Shown here: positions 26,586-34,050 of the stretch, one piece after another
How the letters are laid out: each line of letters begins with the position of its first letter
How positions within the stretch are numbered: the first letter of the stretch is position 1
Assembly: GCF_003634215.1 (NCBI RefSeq)
Contig: NZ_RBWX01000007.1
Location: 604,849 to 668,848 of the forward strand
Direction: 5' to 3'
DNA length: 64,000 bases
Source of the DNA: Sphingosinicella microcystinivorans
Lineage (GTDB): Bacteria > Pseudomonadota > Alphaproteobacteria > Sphingomonadales > Sphingomonadaceae
The notes under the pieces: model-generated
Seen by the model: the letters and a program-made list of their open reading frames with translations, nothing else
Databases searched by the model: none
Told to the model about the DNA's origin: nothing
Program-made: the position numbers and the translations under genes

Positions 26586-26626
26586 AAGGCCTCTTTCGCA
26601 CATGCAACATGGGCGAAGGAGGCCTT
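26586..26626 (+). promoter_or_regulatory. RNA hairpin covering the ribosome-binding site of mce
   Basis: AAGGCCTCTTTCGC (26586-26599) pairs with GCGAAGGAGGCCTT (26613-26626) over 14 base pairs with one G-U. The loop contains an extra CATG-CAA-CATG stem (26601-26611). The AAGGAGG ribosome-binding site of mce (26616-26622) lies inside the 3' arm, two bases before the ATG region. It may repress translation or act as a stop signal for the receptor transcript; the T run after it is short (TTT), so a terminator is less likely. Confidence 0.65.
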
Positions 26627-26627
26627 T

Positions 26628-27050
26628 ATGATCGGACGTTTGAACCATGTGGGTATCGCGACCCCGTCGATCGACAAGGCCGTCGCGATCTATCGTGATT
26701 TCCTGGGTGCGACGAAGATCCACGAAAAGTTCGCTTTGCCGGCGCAGGGCGTGTGGGTCTGTTTCGTCGATACGCCGAACAGCCAGATCGAGCTGATCGA
26801 GCCTTACGGCGAGGACTCGCCGATCCACGGTTTCCTGAAGAAGAACCCGGCAGGCGGGCAGCACCATGTGTGCTTCGAGGTGCCGGACATCATCGCCGCG
26901 CGCGACGACATGCGCGCGAAGGGCGCCACCGTGCTTGGCACGGGCGAGCCGCGCATCGGCGCCCACGGCACGCCGGTCATCTTCATTCATCCCAAGGACA
27001 TGGGCGGCGTTCTTGTCGAGCTGATGGAAACGCCCAAGGACGCGCATTGA
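26628..27050 (+). CDS. mce: Methylmalonyl-CoA epimerase
   Basis: Glyoxalase/VOC-fold enzyme of 140 residues that interconverts (S)- and (R)-methylmalonyl-CoA, part of propionyl-CoA use. Conserved segments are RLNHVGIATPSIDKAVAIYR, the metal/active residues in QIELIEP and QHHVCFEV, and HPKDMGGVLVELME at the C-terminus. Full length for the family. Its ribosome-binding site is inside a strong hairpin, so translation may be controlled. The stop overlaps the tesB start by one base (TGATG). Propionyl-CoA carboxylase and mutase genes are not in the window. Confidence 0.95.
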   Translation: MIGRLNHVGIATPSIDKAVAIYRDFLGATKIHEKFALPAQGVWVCFVDTPNSQIELIEPYGEDSPIHGFLKKNPAGGQHHVCFEVPDIIAARDDMRAKGATVLGTGEPRIGAHGTPVIFIHPKDMGGVLVELMETPKDAH

Positions 27051-27919
27051 TGAACGCCGAGGAGATGGTCGCGGACCTCGTGTCCGCGCTCGATCTGGAA
27101 CGGATCGAGGAAAACCTGTTCCGCGGTCGCAACACGGGTGAGGGCTTCCACCGGCTGTTCGGCGGGCAGGTGATCGCGCAGGCGCTCGTCGCGGCGAGCC
27201 GTACGGTCGCGGACGACCGCCCGCCGCACAGTCTGCACGCCTATTTCATGCGCGAAGGCGACCATAGTGTCCCCGTCGTCTATCAGGTCGAGCGCGACCG
27301 CGACGGCAAGAGCTTCTCGACCCGCCGCGTCATCGCCATCCAGCATGGCCGCCCGATCTTCAACCTCGCGGCGTCGTTCCAGGTCGAAGAAAAGGGGCTG
27401 GAGCACCAGTTCGACATGCCCGATGTGCCGGGTCCGGAAACGTTGATCAGCGACATGGACTGGCGGCTGCAGTTCGCCGATCAGATTCCCCAGGCGGCGC
27501 TTGAGCGTTTCCTGCAGGAACGACCGATCGAGTTCCGCCGGGTCGATCCGTCGATACCGGGCAGCGGGGCCAGACCGCCGCAGCAGAACATCTGGTTCAA
27601 GGCGATCGCCCCGGTGCCGGACGATGCGGCGCTGCATCGCTGCATGCTCGCCTATGCCTCCGACATGACGCTCTTGTCGACGAGCGAGCGACCGCACAAC
27701 ATCGCCTGGTGGGACGAAGCGATGCAGATCGCCAGCCTCGATCACGCGCTCTGGTTCCACGCGCCGTTCCGTATCGACGACTGGCTGCTTTACGTGCAGG
27801 AAAGTCCGCGCTCTTCAGGCGCGCGCGGTTTCAACCGTGGCCTCATCTACGACCGGTCCGGCGTTCTCGTCGCCTCGGTGACGCAGGAAGGGCTGATCCG
27901 GAAGCGCGATCTCGCCTGA
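27050..27919 (+). CDS. tesB: Acyl-CoA thioesterase II
   Basis: Double-hotdog thioesterase of 289 residues that hydrolyses medium/long acyl-CoA. N-terminal hotdog: LFGGQVIAQALVAASRTV and SLHAYFMREGD; C-terminal hotdog: YASDMTLLST, SLDHALWFHAPFRIDDWLLY with the catalytic Asp in the LDHALW segment. Full length. The start ATG overlaps the stop of mce by one base, so both are co-transcribed. It is convergent with nhaA (two bases between stops). TesB may release CoA when acyl-CoA accumulates. Confidence 0.95.
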   Translation: MNAEEMVADLVSALDLERIEENLFRGRNTGEGFHRLFGGQVIAQALVAASRTVADDRPPHSLHAYFMREGDHSVPVVYQVERDRDGKSFSTRRVIAIQHGRPIFNLAASFQVEEKGLEHQFDMPDVPGPETLISDMDWRLQFADQIPQAALERFLQERPIEFRRVDPSIPGSGARPPQQNIWFKAIAPVPDDAALHRCMLAYASDMTLLSTSERPHNIAWWDEAMQIASLDHALWFHAPFRIDDWLLYVQESPRSSGARGFNRGLIYDRSGVLVASVTQEGLIRKRDLA

Positions 27920-27921
27920 GC

Positions 27922-29112
27922 TTACGACGCCGGTTCCCGGCGCGCGATCGACAATACAACCGCACCGATGATGCCTGACAGGAGCGATCCGCCGAGCACG
28001 CCGAGCTTCACCTCGTCGAGATAAATGTCGGAGGCGTAGGAGAGCCCGCCGATGAACAGGCTCATCGTGAAGCCGATACCGCAGAGCAGCGCGACACCGT
28101 ACACCTGCGCGCCGGACGCATGGACCGGGTAATCCGCAAGGCGCAGCACCTTCATCAACCAGATCACGCCGAACACGCCGATCTGCTTGCCGACGAATAG
28201 GCCGAGGGCGATCCCGAGAACGATGGGGCTGACGAGCATTTCGGCGGTCACGTTCGTGAACGAAAGGCCGGCGTTCGCGAAGCCGAAGATCGGGACGATC
28301 GCGAACGCGACCCAGCCTGCGATGGCGTGTTCGAGCCTGTGCAGCGGCGAGTGCTCGTCGTCCACATGCCCGGGGGCGGGTGTCAGCGGAATGGTGAGCG
28401 CGACCGCGACGCCTGCGAGCGTTGCATGAACGCCTGAGAGGAGCATGGCGACCCAGACGCCCGCACCGATGATCAGATAGGGCCACAGCGATCGAATGCC
28501 GAGGCGGTTGAAGCCATAGAGCAGAGCAATGAGGGCGATCGCTGCGACGAGTGCCGCAAGGTTGAGGTCTGCCGTGTAGAAAAGCGCGATGATCACGATG
28601 GCGCCGAGATCGTCGATGATCGCCACGGCGGTCAGGAACACCTTCAGCGACACGGGCACGCGCGGTCCCAGAAGGGTCAGCACGCCGAGCGCGAAAGCGA
28701 TGTCGGTGGCGGAGGGGATCGCCCACCCCCGGATCGTATCGGCATCGCCGATGTTGAACGCGGCGAAGATCAGCGCGGGCACGATCATGCCGCCGGCTGC
28801 GGCCGCACCCGGCAGAATGCGACGTTCCCAGGTCGAAAGCTGGCCGTCCAGAAGCTCGCGCTTCACCTCCAGCCCAACGAGCAGGAAGAAGATCGCCATC
28901 AGCCCGTCGTTGATCCAGTAACTGAGCGTAAGCGGGCCGACGTAGCTTTTGAGCGCGCCGAAATACGTGTCCGAGAAGGGTGAGTTGGCAACCAGGAGTG
29001 CGGCCGCAGCCGCAGCCATCAGCACGATTCCCCCCGCCGATTCCGTGCGCAGGAATTCGCGAAGCGCCGAACGGGGGCGCTCGATCACCAAATTGTGCAG
29101 ACCCTCAATCAT
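27922..29112 (-). CDS. nhaA: Na+/H+ antiporter NhaA
   Basis: Inner-membrane sodium/proton antiporter of 396 residues with about twelve helices. NhaA hallmarks: [19 protein letters not shown] near residue 70, [19 protein letters not shown] near 140 carrying one of the functional Asp residues, [16 protein letters not shown] with the ion-binding Asp pair, and [15 protein letters not shown] near the end. It serves sodium and pH homeostasis. It is divergent from the methyltransferase gene with about 150 bases between and convergent with tesB. No dedicated regulator is visible. Confidence 0.96.
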   Translation of the reverse strand: MIEGLHNLVIERPRSALREFLRTESAGGIVLMAAAAAALLVANSPFSDTYFGALKSYVGPLTLSYWINDGLMAIFFLLVGLEVKRELLDGQLSTWERRILPGAAAAGGMIVPALIFAAFNIGDADTIRGWAIPSATDIAFALGVLTLLGPRVPVSLKVFLTAVAIIDDLGAIVIIALFYTADLNLAALVAAIALIALLYGFNRLGIRSLWPYLIIGAGVWVAMLLSGVHATLAGVAVALTIPLTPAPGHVDDEHSPLHRLEHAIAGWVAFAIVPIFGFANAGLSFTNVTAEMLVSPIVLGIALGLFVGKQIGVFGVIWLMKVLRLADYPVHASGAQVYGVALLCGIGFTMSLFIGGLSYASDIYLDEVKLGVLGGSLLSGIIGAVVLSIARREPAS

Positions 29113-29263
29113 TCCACCTCGCCTGCTTTCTTCATCCTTCGTCGCGATGCCAACGGGTTACAGGAGCCCGCCGCATCGGGAAACCCCTCGCCGACCTCTG
29201 AACCTGCCGAAATATGTCGCTTGCTCCGTTTCTCCCCGTGTCCGACTATCCCCAAAAGGAGAT

Positions 29264-29896
29264 ATGCTGATGGGGCTTTGGGATCGCTATGCCGTGCCGG
29301 CGATTGTATCGTGCGCCTGCACGTCGAAACCGGTGATGCGGCAGCGCGCGAAGGTCGTGCCTGAAGCCACCGGGGTGGTGCTAGAGCTCGGCTGCGGTTC
29401 GGGAACGAACTTCGCGTTCTATGATCCCGCGCGCGTCACGCGGCTTCATGCGTTGGAACCCGCACCGGGCATGGTGGCGCGTGCGCGCGAGACGGCGCGG
29501 CATACCGCGATCATGGATCGCGTGCAGTTTCACGAAACGGGCGCGGAACGTCTGCTGCTGGAAGACGAAAGCATCGATACGGCGGTGGTCACCTTCGTGC
29601 TGTGCACGATCCCGGACTGGGGGCGTGCGCTCAGGGAAGTGCGCCGCGTGCTGAAGCCGGGCGGGCGCGTGCTGTTTTCCGAGCACGGCCTCGCGCCAGA
29701 TGCGGACGTCGCGCGCTGGCAGCAGCGGATCGAGCCGGTATGGAAGCGCGTTTTCGGCGGCTGTCACCTGACACGCCAGCCGGCTGCGATGCTTGCGAAC
29801 AGCGGCTTTCGCGTCGACCGCCTCGAAACCATGTATTTGCCGTCGACACCGCGCTTTGCGGGCTTTGCAAGCTGGGGCGCGGCGGTGCCGGCATGA
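29264..29896 (+). CDS. METTL7-like SAM-dependent methyltransferase
   Basis: Class I methyltransferase of 210 residues. The SAM motif VVLELGCGSGTNFAFYD is near residue 40, LHALEPAPGM near 64 and VTFVLCTIPDWGRALREVRR near 108, followed by VLKPGGRVLFSEHG. The C-terminal WQQRIEPVWKRVFGGCHLTR strongly resembles METTL7/TMT1-type thiol or small-molecule methyltransferases. The ATG at 29264 is preceded by AAAAGGAGAT; the longer frame back to 28949 covers the nhaA gene antisense and is not real. The stop overlaps the TetR start by four bases (ATGA), so the two are coupled. Substrate unknown. Confidence 0.85.
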   Translation: MLMGLWDRYAVPAIVSCACTSKPVMRQRAKVVPEATGVVLELGCGSGTNFAFYDPARVTRLHALEPAPGMVARARETARHTAIMDRVQFHETGAERLLLEDESIDTAVVTFVLCTIPDWGRALREVRRVLKPGGRVLFSEHGLAPDADVARWQQRIEPVWKRVFGGCHLTRQPAAMLANSGFRVDRLETMYLPSTPRFAGFASWGAAVPA

Positions 29897-30507
29897 CGGA
29901 AAGCGCGGGGAACGTCACCCGCCTGATGCCGCACGGCGAGGACGCCGTGGACGGCCGCCGACTGCGGAGCGAGCGGAGCCGCGCACAGATCGTCGCCGCG
30001 ATGCGCGCCGTGATCGAAGGCGGAGACATGGATCCCAATGTCACGAGTGTGGCCCGAGCGGCGGGTGTCTCGATCCGCACGGTTTTTCGGCATTTCGAGG
30101 AGCTGGACAGCCTCTACCGCGAATTGAACGCGCAGATCGAAGCGGAAATCCTGCCGATGGTGATGACGCAGTTCGAAGCGCGCGACTGGCAGGGCAGGGC
30201 CTGCGAGGTCGTGACCCGGCGGGCGCGCATCTATGAGCGGCTGATGCTGTTCAAAAGCGCCGCGCACGCGCGCCGGTTCCAGTCCGAATATCTGATGGAT
30301 GCGCACAGGCGCTTTCTCATCATGGAACGTGCGGCGCTGCAGGCGATCCTGCCCGCCGAGATCCAGTCGAACAAAGCGCTGTTCGCGGCGCTCGAAATGG
30401 TCACGGGATTTCAGTCGTGGCAGCGCCTGCGGCATGATCAGAACCTCGCGCCCGAAGATGCGGAAGCTGCGGTTCGCCTTGCTGTCGAAAGGCTGCTCGG
30501 CCTTTGA
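29893..30507 (+). CDS. TetR family regulator
   Basis: Transcriptional regulator of 204 residues with an N-terminal helix-turn-helix (about 24-70): RSRAQIVAAMRAVIEGG, then TSVARAAGVSIRTVFRHFEE. The C-terminal ligand domain is divergent. The start is chosen by the four-base ATGA overlap with the methyltransferase stop. The next gene begins with a TTG that overlaps the stop of this one (TTGA), so methyltransferase, regulator and the formylglycine-generating enzyme gene form one transcription unit. It may control that unit or the sulfatases; no operator was found that proves it. Confidence 0.88.
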   Translation: MTESAGNVTRLMPHGEDAVDGRRLRSERSRAQIVAAMRAVIEGGDMDPNVTSVARAAGVSIRTVFRHFEELDSLYRELNAQIEAEILPMVMTQFEARDWQGRACEVVTRRARIYERLMLFKSAAHARRFQSEYLMDAHRRFLIMERAALQAILPAEIQSNKALFAALEMVTGFQSWQRLRHDQNLAPEDAEAAVRLAVERLLGL

Positions 30508-31385
30508 GGCGCGGCGCCGTTCTCGCGCTGCTGATGCTGTCGGCGTGCGGCACGCACCGAGAGGATGCCGCGTGCGGCATTCCCGCGGACAGGCTCGGCG
30601 TTTTCGTTGATGTGCCCGAGGGGCGCTTCATCAAGGGCGCCGCGCCGCGCTATCCGGAGGAACGGCCCGAGCTGGCGCTGCATGTCGGCGCGTTCCGCAT
30701 TCAGGCGCATGAGGTTACGAACGATCAGTTTGCGGCGTTCGTGAAGGTCACCGGCTATCTCACCGATGCCGAGCGCACGGCAGACGACGCCGATGGCGGA
30801 TCGGCGGTGTTCACGGCGCCCGAAGGGGGTGAGAGCAGGCCGTGGAAGCTGGTGCGCGGCGCGACCTGGCGCACGCCGGAAGGGCCGGGCTCGAATATCG
30901 CCGGACGTGGCCGCGATCCCGTCGTGCATGTGTCCCCAGCCGATGCGGCTGCCTATGCGGCGTGGGCGGGCGGGCGTCTGCCGACAGAGGTCGAATGGGA
31001 ATATGCCGCGTCGCTGGGTCTGCCCAAGGGCGGTGATCAGGAAGCGGGGGCCTATGCGCCTGGTGCGCGTCCGGTCGCGAACACCTGGCAGGGCCTGTTT
31101 CCCGAAGACCAGAAAGCCGCAGACGGCTTCGCCGGCCGCGCGCCGGTCGGCTGCTTCCCGCCGAGCCGCATCGGCCTTTACGACATGATCGGCAATGTCT
31201 GGGAAATCACCGACACGCCCTACGGCGAGGGCACGCAGACGATCAAGGGCGGCTCCTATCTCTGTTCGGAGAACTTCTGCCGCCGTTACCGCCCCGCCGC
31301 GCGTCAGCCGCAGGAGGCTCACTTCTCCGCAAGCCACGTCGGCTTCCGCATCGTCAAGGATGCACCGCCTCAGTTGGGCCAGTAG
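30504..31385 (+). CDS. Formylglycine-generating enzyme-like lipoprotein
   Basis: FGE/SUMF1-family enzyme of 293 residues, expected to convert the active-site cysteine of sulfatases to formylglycine. The signal peptide ends LLMLSAC, a lipobox, so it is a periplasmic or outer-membrane lipoprotein; C15 would be lipidated. The FGE domain runs from about residue 38 (GRFIKGA) to the end: HEVTNDQFAAFVKVTGYLTD, GRLPTEVEWEYAAS, IGNVWEITD and GGSYLCSENFCRRYRPA. Both catalytic cysteines are kept (C254 and C259, spaced as in human FGE). The start is TTG at 30504 by overlap with TetR. Two Cys-type sulfatases lie just downstream on the other strand, the likely substrates. Confidence 0.92.
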   Translation: MRRGAVLALLMLSACGTHREDAACGIPADRLGVFVDVPEGRFIKGAAPRYPEERPELALHVGAFRIQAHEVTNDQFAAFVKVTGYLTDAERTADDADGGSAVFTAPEGGESRPWKLVRGATWRTPEGPGSNIAGRGRDPVVHVSPADAAAYAAWAGGRLPTEVEWEYAASLGLPKGGDQEAGAYAPGARPVANTWQGLFPEDQKAADGFAGRAPVGCFPPSRIGLYDMIGNVWEITDTPYGEGTQTIKGGSYLCSENFCRRYRPAARQPQEAHFSASHVGFRIVKDAPPQLGQ

Positions 31386-33019
31386 ATAAGCTCATCCCCC
31401 GGGCCGACGCGCTCGGCAAGCGTCTTGTCGATCGCAACCGGCACCTCGATCGTATGCGGATATAGCGGCGCTCGCCCGGCTTTGCGGTGCGCATCGAGCA
31501 GCGCCGTCATCGCCGCGACGCGCGCGGGCTCGCGTTCGGCAAGATTGGTCTTCTCGGTCGGGTCTGCGGCAAGGTTGAACAGCCACGTCTTCTTCGGCCG
31601 CTCGGTCACCTGCAGCTTCCAGTCACCTTGCCGCACGACGCGGTAGTAAGCGCTCTGCCAGAACAGCGCGTTGTCGGCACGCGCCGGGGGGTCGGGCGCG
31701 AGCAGGTTGACGCCGTCGATGGCGACATCGGGGGGAAGCGGCGCCCCCGCCGCCGCCGCGAAGGTCGGCATCAGGTCGATATGCCCGGCCGGACGTTCAA
31801 CGCGCGTGCCGGGTGCGATCCGGGCAGGCCAGCGCATGAACAGCGGCACGCGGATGCCGCCTTCGAACATGGTGAGCTTCCAGCCGCGATAAGGCGCGTT
31901 GACGTCGGGAAGGCCGACATAGCCCGCGCCGCCGTTGTCGCTCGAAAACACCACGATGGTGTTCTCGTCGAGGCCTTCGTCTTTCAGCGCGGCAAGCACG
32001 CGCCCCACGCTCCGATCGAGCGACCGCACCATCGCGGCGTAGACGCGGAGGCGGTGCGGCTTGATATCGCCGACTGCCTCGTAATCGGCGCGCGTGGCCT
32101 GCAGCGGCGTGTGCACGCCCCAATGCGCCAGATAGAGGAAAAACGGCCGGTTGCGGTTGGCGCGGATCACCTTCACCGCTTCGTCGGTCCAATAATCCGC
32201 AAGGTAGCCGCCCGGCGCGAACAGGGGGCCTTCGTTGAAGGAGGCGGCATATTGCATCCGCGCCCACAGGAAGCGGTCGATGGGGTCGAAATCGAGCTTC
32301 GCGTTGACGACACCGGCATCGTCCTCCGGCAGATGAAGCCCGCTCGCCATCAGCAGACTCTCGTCGAAGCCTTGCGCGTTCGCGCCGAATTCCTGGCCGC
32401 TGCCGAGATGCCACTTGCCGATGTGGACCGTGTGATAGCCGGCGCCCTTCAGGATTTCGGCAATGGTGATTTCAGAGCCCGGCAGGCCCTGTTCGTCGAA
32501 GGGCGGGACTTTGTCGTCCGCCTCCCGGTTCCAGTCGACGGGTGGCAACCCGGATCGGCTGTTGTCCGAAAACATCGACACCATCCGCCCCATGCCGTCC
32601 GGCGTCGGCGTGAACTCGAAGCCCGTGCGTGTCGGATAGCGGCCGGTCAGGATCATGGCGCGCGAAGGCGCGCAGCTCGCCGTGCCCGCATAGGCCTGCG
32701 CGAACAGCGCACCCTCCTTCGCGAGCCGGTCGATGTTCGGCGTCGGCACGCGTCCCTCTGCGACACCGCCGCCGAACGCCGAGATGTCGTTGATGCCCAG
32801 ATCGTCGGCGAGGATGAAGACGATGTTCGGCGGACGCTCTCCCGCAGGTGCCGCCGCCGGACCCTCGTTCCAGGCGACGGGGCTGTAGGGCGCGATGTCG
32901 CGGTCCTTGGCGAGCGTGGTGACCAGCCAGAGGATCAGCGCCTTGCGGTTCATCCACCCGGCCGCAGCAAGCACGATCAGAAGTGCCGCTGTGCCGAAGA
33001 GGACCGACCGTTTTTTCAC
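31370..33019 (-). CDS. Membrane-anchored Cys-type sulfatase
   Basis: Type I sulfatase (alkaline-phosphatase fold) of about 549 residues. An N-terminal membrane helix (about 6-22, plus a second hydrophobic stretch 27-37) anchors it. The catalytic motif is SCAPSRAMILTGRYPTRTG with C116, the residue converted to formylglycine by FGE. Metal ligands include ILADDLG (70-75) and SSDNGG. GKWHLG is also present. The start is set at GTG 33019, which overlaps the GST stop by four bases; an ATG at 33037 also fits. Its 3' end overlaps the FGE gene by 16 bases tail-to-tail. Substrate unknown; activation by the neighbouring FGE is likely. Confidence 0.9.
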   Translation of the reverse strand: MKKRSVLFGTAALLIVLAAAGWMNRKALILWLVTTLAKDRDIAPYSPVAWNEGPAAAPAGERPPNIVFILADDLGINDISAFGGGVAEGRVPTPNIDRLAKEGALFAQAYAGTASCAPSRAMILTGRYPTRTGFEFTPTPDGMGRMVSMFSDNSRSGLPPVDWNREADDKVPPFDEQGLPGSEITIAEILKGAGYHTVHIGKWHLGSGQEFGANAQGFDESLLMASGLHLPEDDAGVVNAKLDFDPIDRFLWARMQYAASFNEGPLFAPGGYLADYWTDEAVKVIRANRNRPFFLYLAHWGVHTPLQATRADYEAVGDIKPHRLRVYAAMVRSLDRSVGRVLAALKDEGLDENTIVVFSSDNGGAGYVGLPDVNAPYRGWKLTMFEGGIRVPLFMRWPARIAPGTRVERPAGHIDLMPTFAAAAGAPLPPDVAIDGVNLLAPDPPARADNALFWQSAYYRVVRQGDWKLQVTERPKKTWLFNLAADPTEKTNLAEREPARVAAMTALLDAHRKAGRAPLYPHTIEVPVAIDKTLAERVGPGDELIYWPN

Positions 33020-34050
33020 CGCAGAAGCTCTTCGCATCCGGTGCGATCGAGGAGTGTTTGCACCGCCGCCTGATCATCCGCACACAGTGCCGCGAACGCC
33101 TCGCTTATCCACTGCAGGCATTTCGCCTGATAAGGGAAAACCGGCTGCATCCACGCGCGCCCGTCGATTTCGGTTTGCACGAGCTCGGCGCCTTCCGTCA
33201 TCGCTTTTGCGTTTGCGATCAGAAACGGCGCATAAACCCGTCCGATCTCAGAGAGCAGCGGACGCAGCGCGGTTATGTCGTCGCGCGAGAACCAGTCGGT
33301 GGTGTCCGGCTCGACACCGGAGAGATCCTCGACGCGGTCGAGCCAAGCGCGGACGCGCGGCGCTGTCTGCGCGGCGATCGCGGCAGAGGTCGGCTCGATC
33401 ACGGCAAGCTGTGCGAGCTGCCCGTGGATGGCGAAATCAGCAGAAGAGGGCCGCGCGCCGAGCACATAGCCGCGCCTCGAAATGAGCGTATCGAGAACGG
33501 CGAGAAAACGCCGGTAGCTGCGCTCGATCGTTTCTCCGGTCGTGTCGTTCGAACCGACCACGTGAAGCCGGCTGATTTGCCGATCGGCGAACATGTCGGC
33601 GGTTTGCGCAGCGGTCTCTGCGTGCATCGTCGGCGCCATCCAGAACACGAGCAGCGGCGCGGCGTTCGCGGCATCCTCCGCAAATGCCCAGCGATAATGG
33701 AACATGGCCTTGGTCAGCCATTCGTCCGCATAGTCCTCGATCAGGTGATTGAGGAAGGCCAGAACCGGATCGGCAGGAATGGCCTCACGGCCTCCGTGCT
33801 CCGCTTCGAGCCGCCGGATGATCGGCGTGGAATCCACCGTGGGCTCCAGCGTGCCGTCGGCCAACGGAAAATACACCGTTGGCAGCAGCTTCACCTTTGG
33901 TGGCGGAAGGCCTTCCGGCGGCTGCGTATGGCTGCCCCAGAGGATTGCGTGGGGTATGCGGCGATAGCGCAGCAGCGCGATCATTTTACGCGTATAGGGC
34001 GAACCGGGAGCGCCCAGCAGCCTGAGCGGTTCGGTCAAGCGAGCCTCCAT
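33016..34050 (-). CDS. Glutathione S-transferase family protein
   Basis: Cytoplasmic GST-fold protein of 344 residues, longer than typical GSTs (about 220). N-terminal thioredoxin fold: LRLLGAPGSPYTRKMIALLR, TVYFPLADGTLEPTVDSTPIIRRLE carrying the cis-Pro/Ser motif. The C-terminal helical domain includes RPSSADFAIHGQLAQL. The ATG at 34050 overlaps the upstream sulfatase stop; the frame extends further upstream but that part is antisense-like. It is sandwiched between two sulfatases with overlaps on both sides, so the three are one operon. A role in handling released aglycone or reactive products is inference. Confidence 0.85.
   Translation of the reverse strand: MEARLTEPLRLLGAPGSPYTRKMIALLRYRRIPHAILWGSHTQPPEGLPPPKVKLLPTVYFPLADGTLEPTVDSTPIIRRLEAEHGGREAIPADPVLAFLNHLIEDYADEWLTKAMFHYRWAFAEDAANAAPLLVFWMAPTMHAETAAQTADMFADRQISRLHVVGSNDTTGETIERSYRRFLAVLDTLISRRGYVLGARPSSADFAIHGQLAQLAVIEPTSAAIAAQTAPRVRAWLDRVEDLSGVEPDTTDWFSRDDITALRPLLSEIGRVYAPFLIANAKAMTEGAELVQTEIDGRAWMQPVFPYQAKCLQWISEAFAALCADDQAAVQTLLDRTGCEELLR

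Noticed and set aside
24906..27047. 713-residue minus-strand open frame
   Set aside because: Antisense across the zinc receptor and mce, both clearly coding on the other strand.
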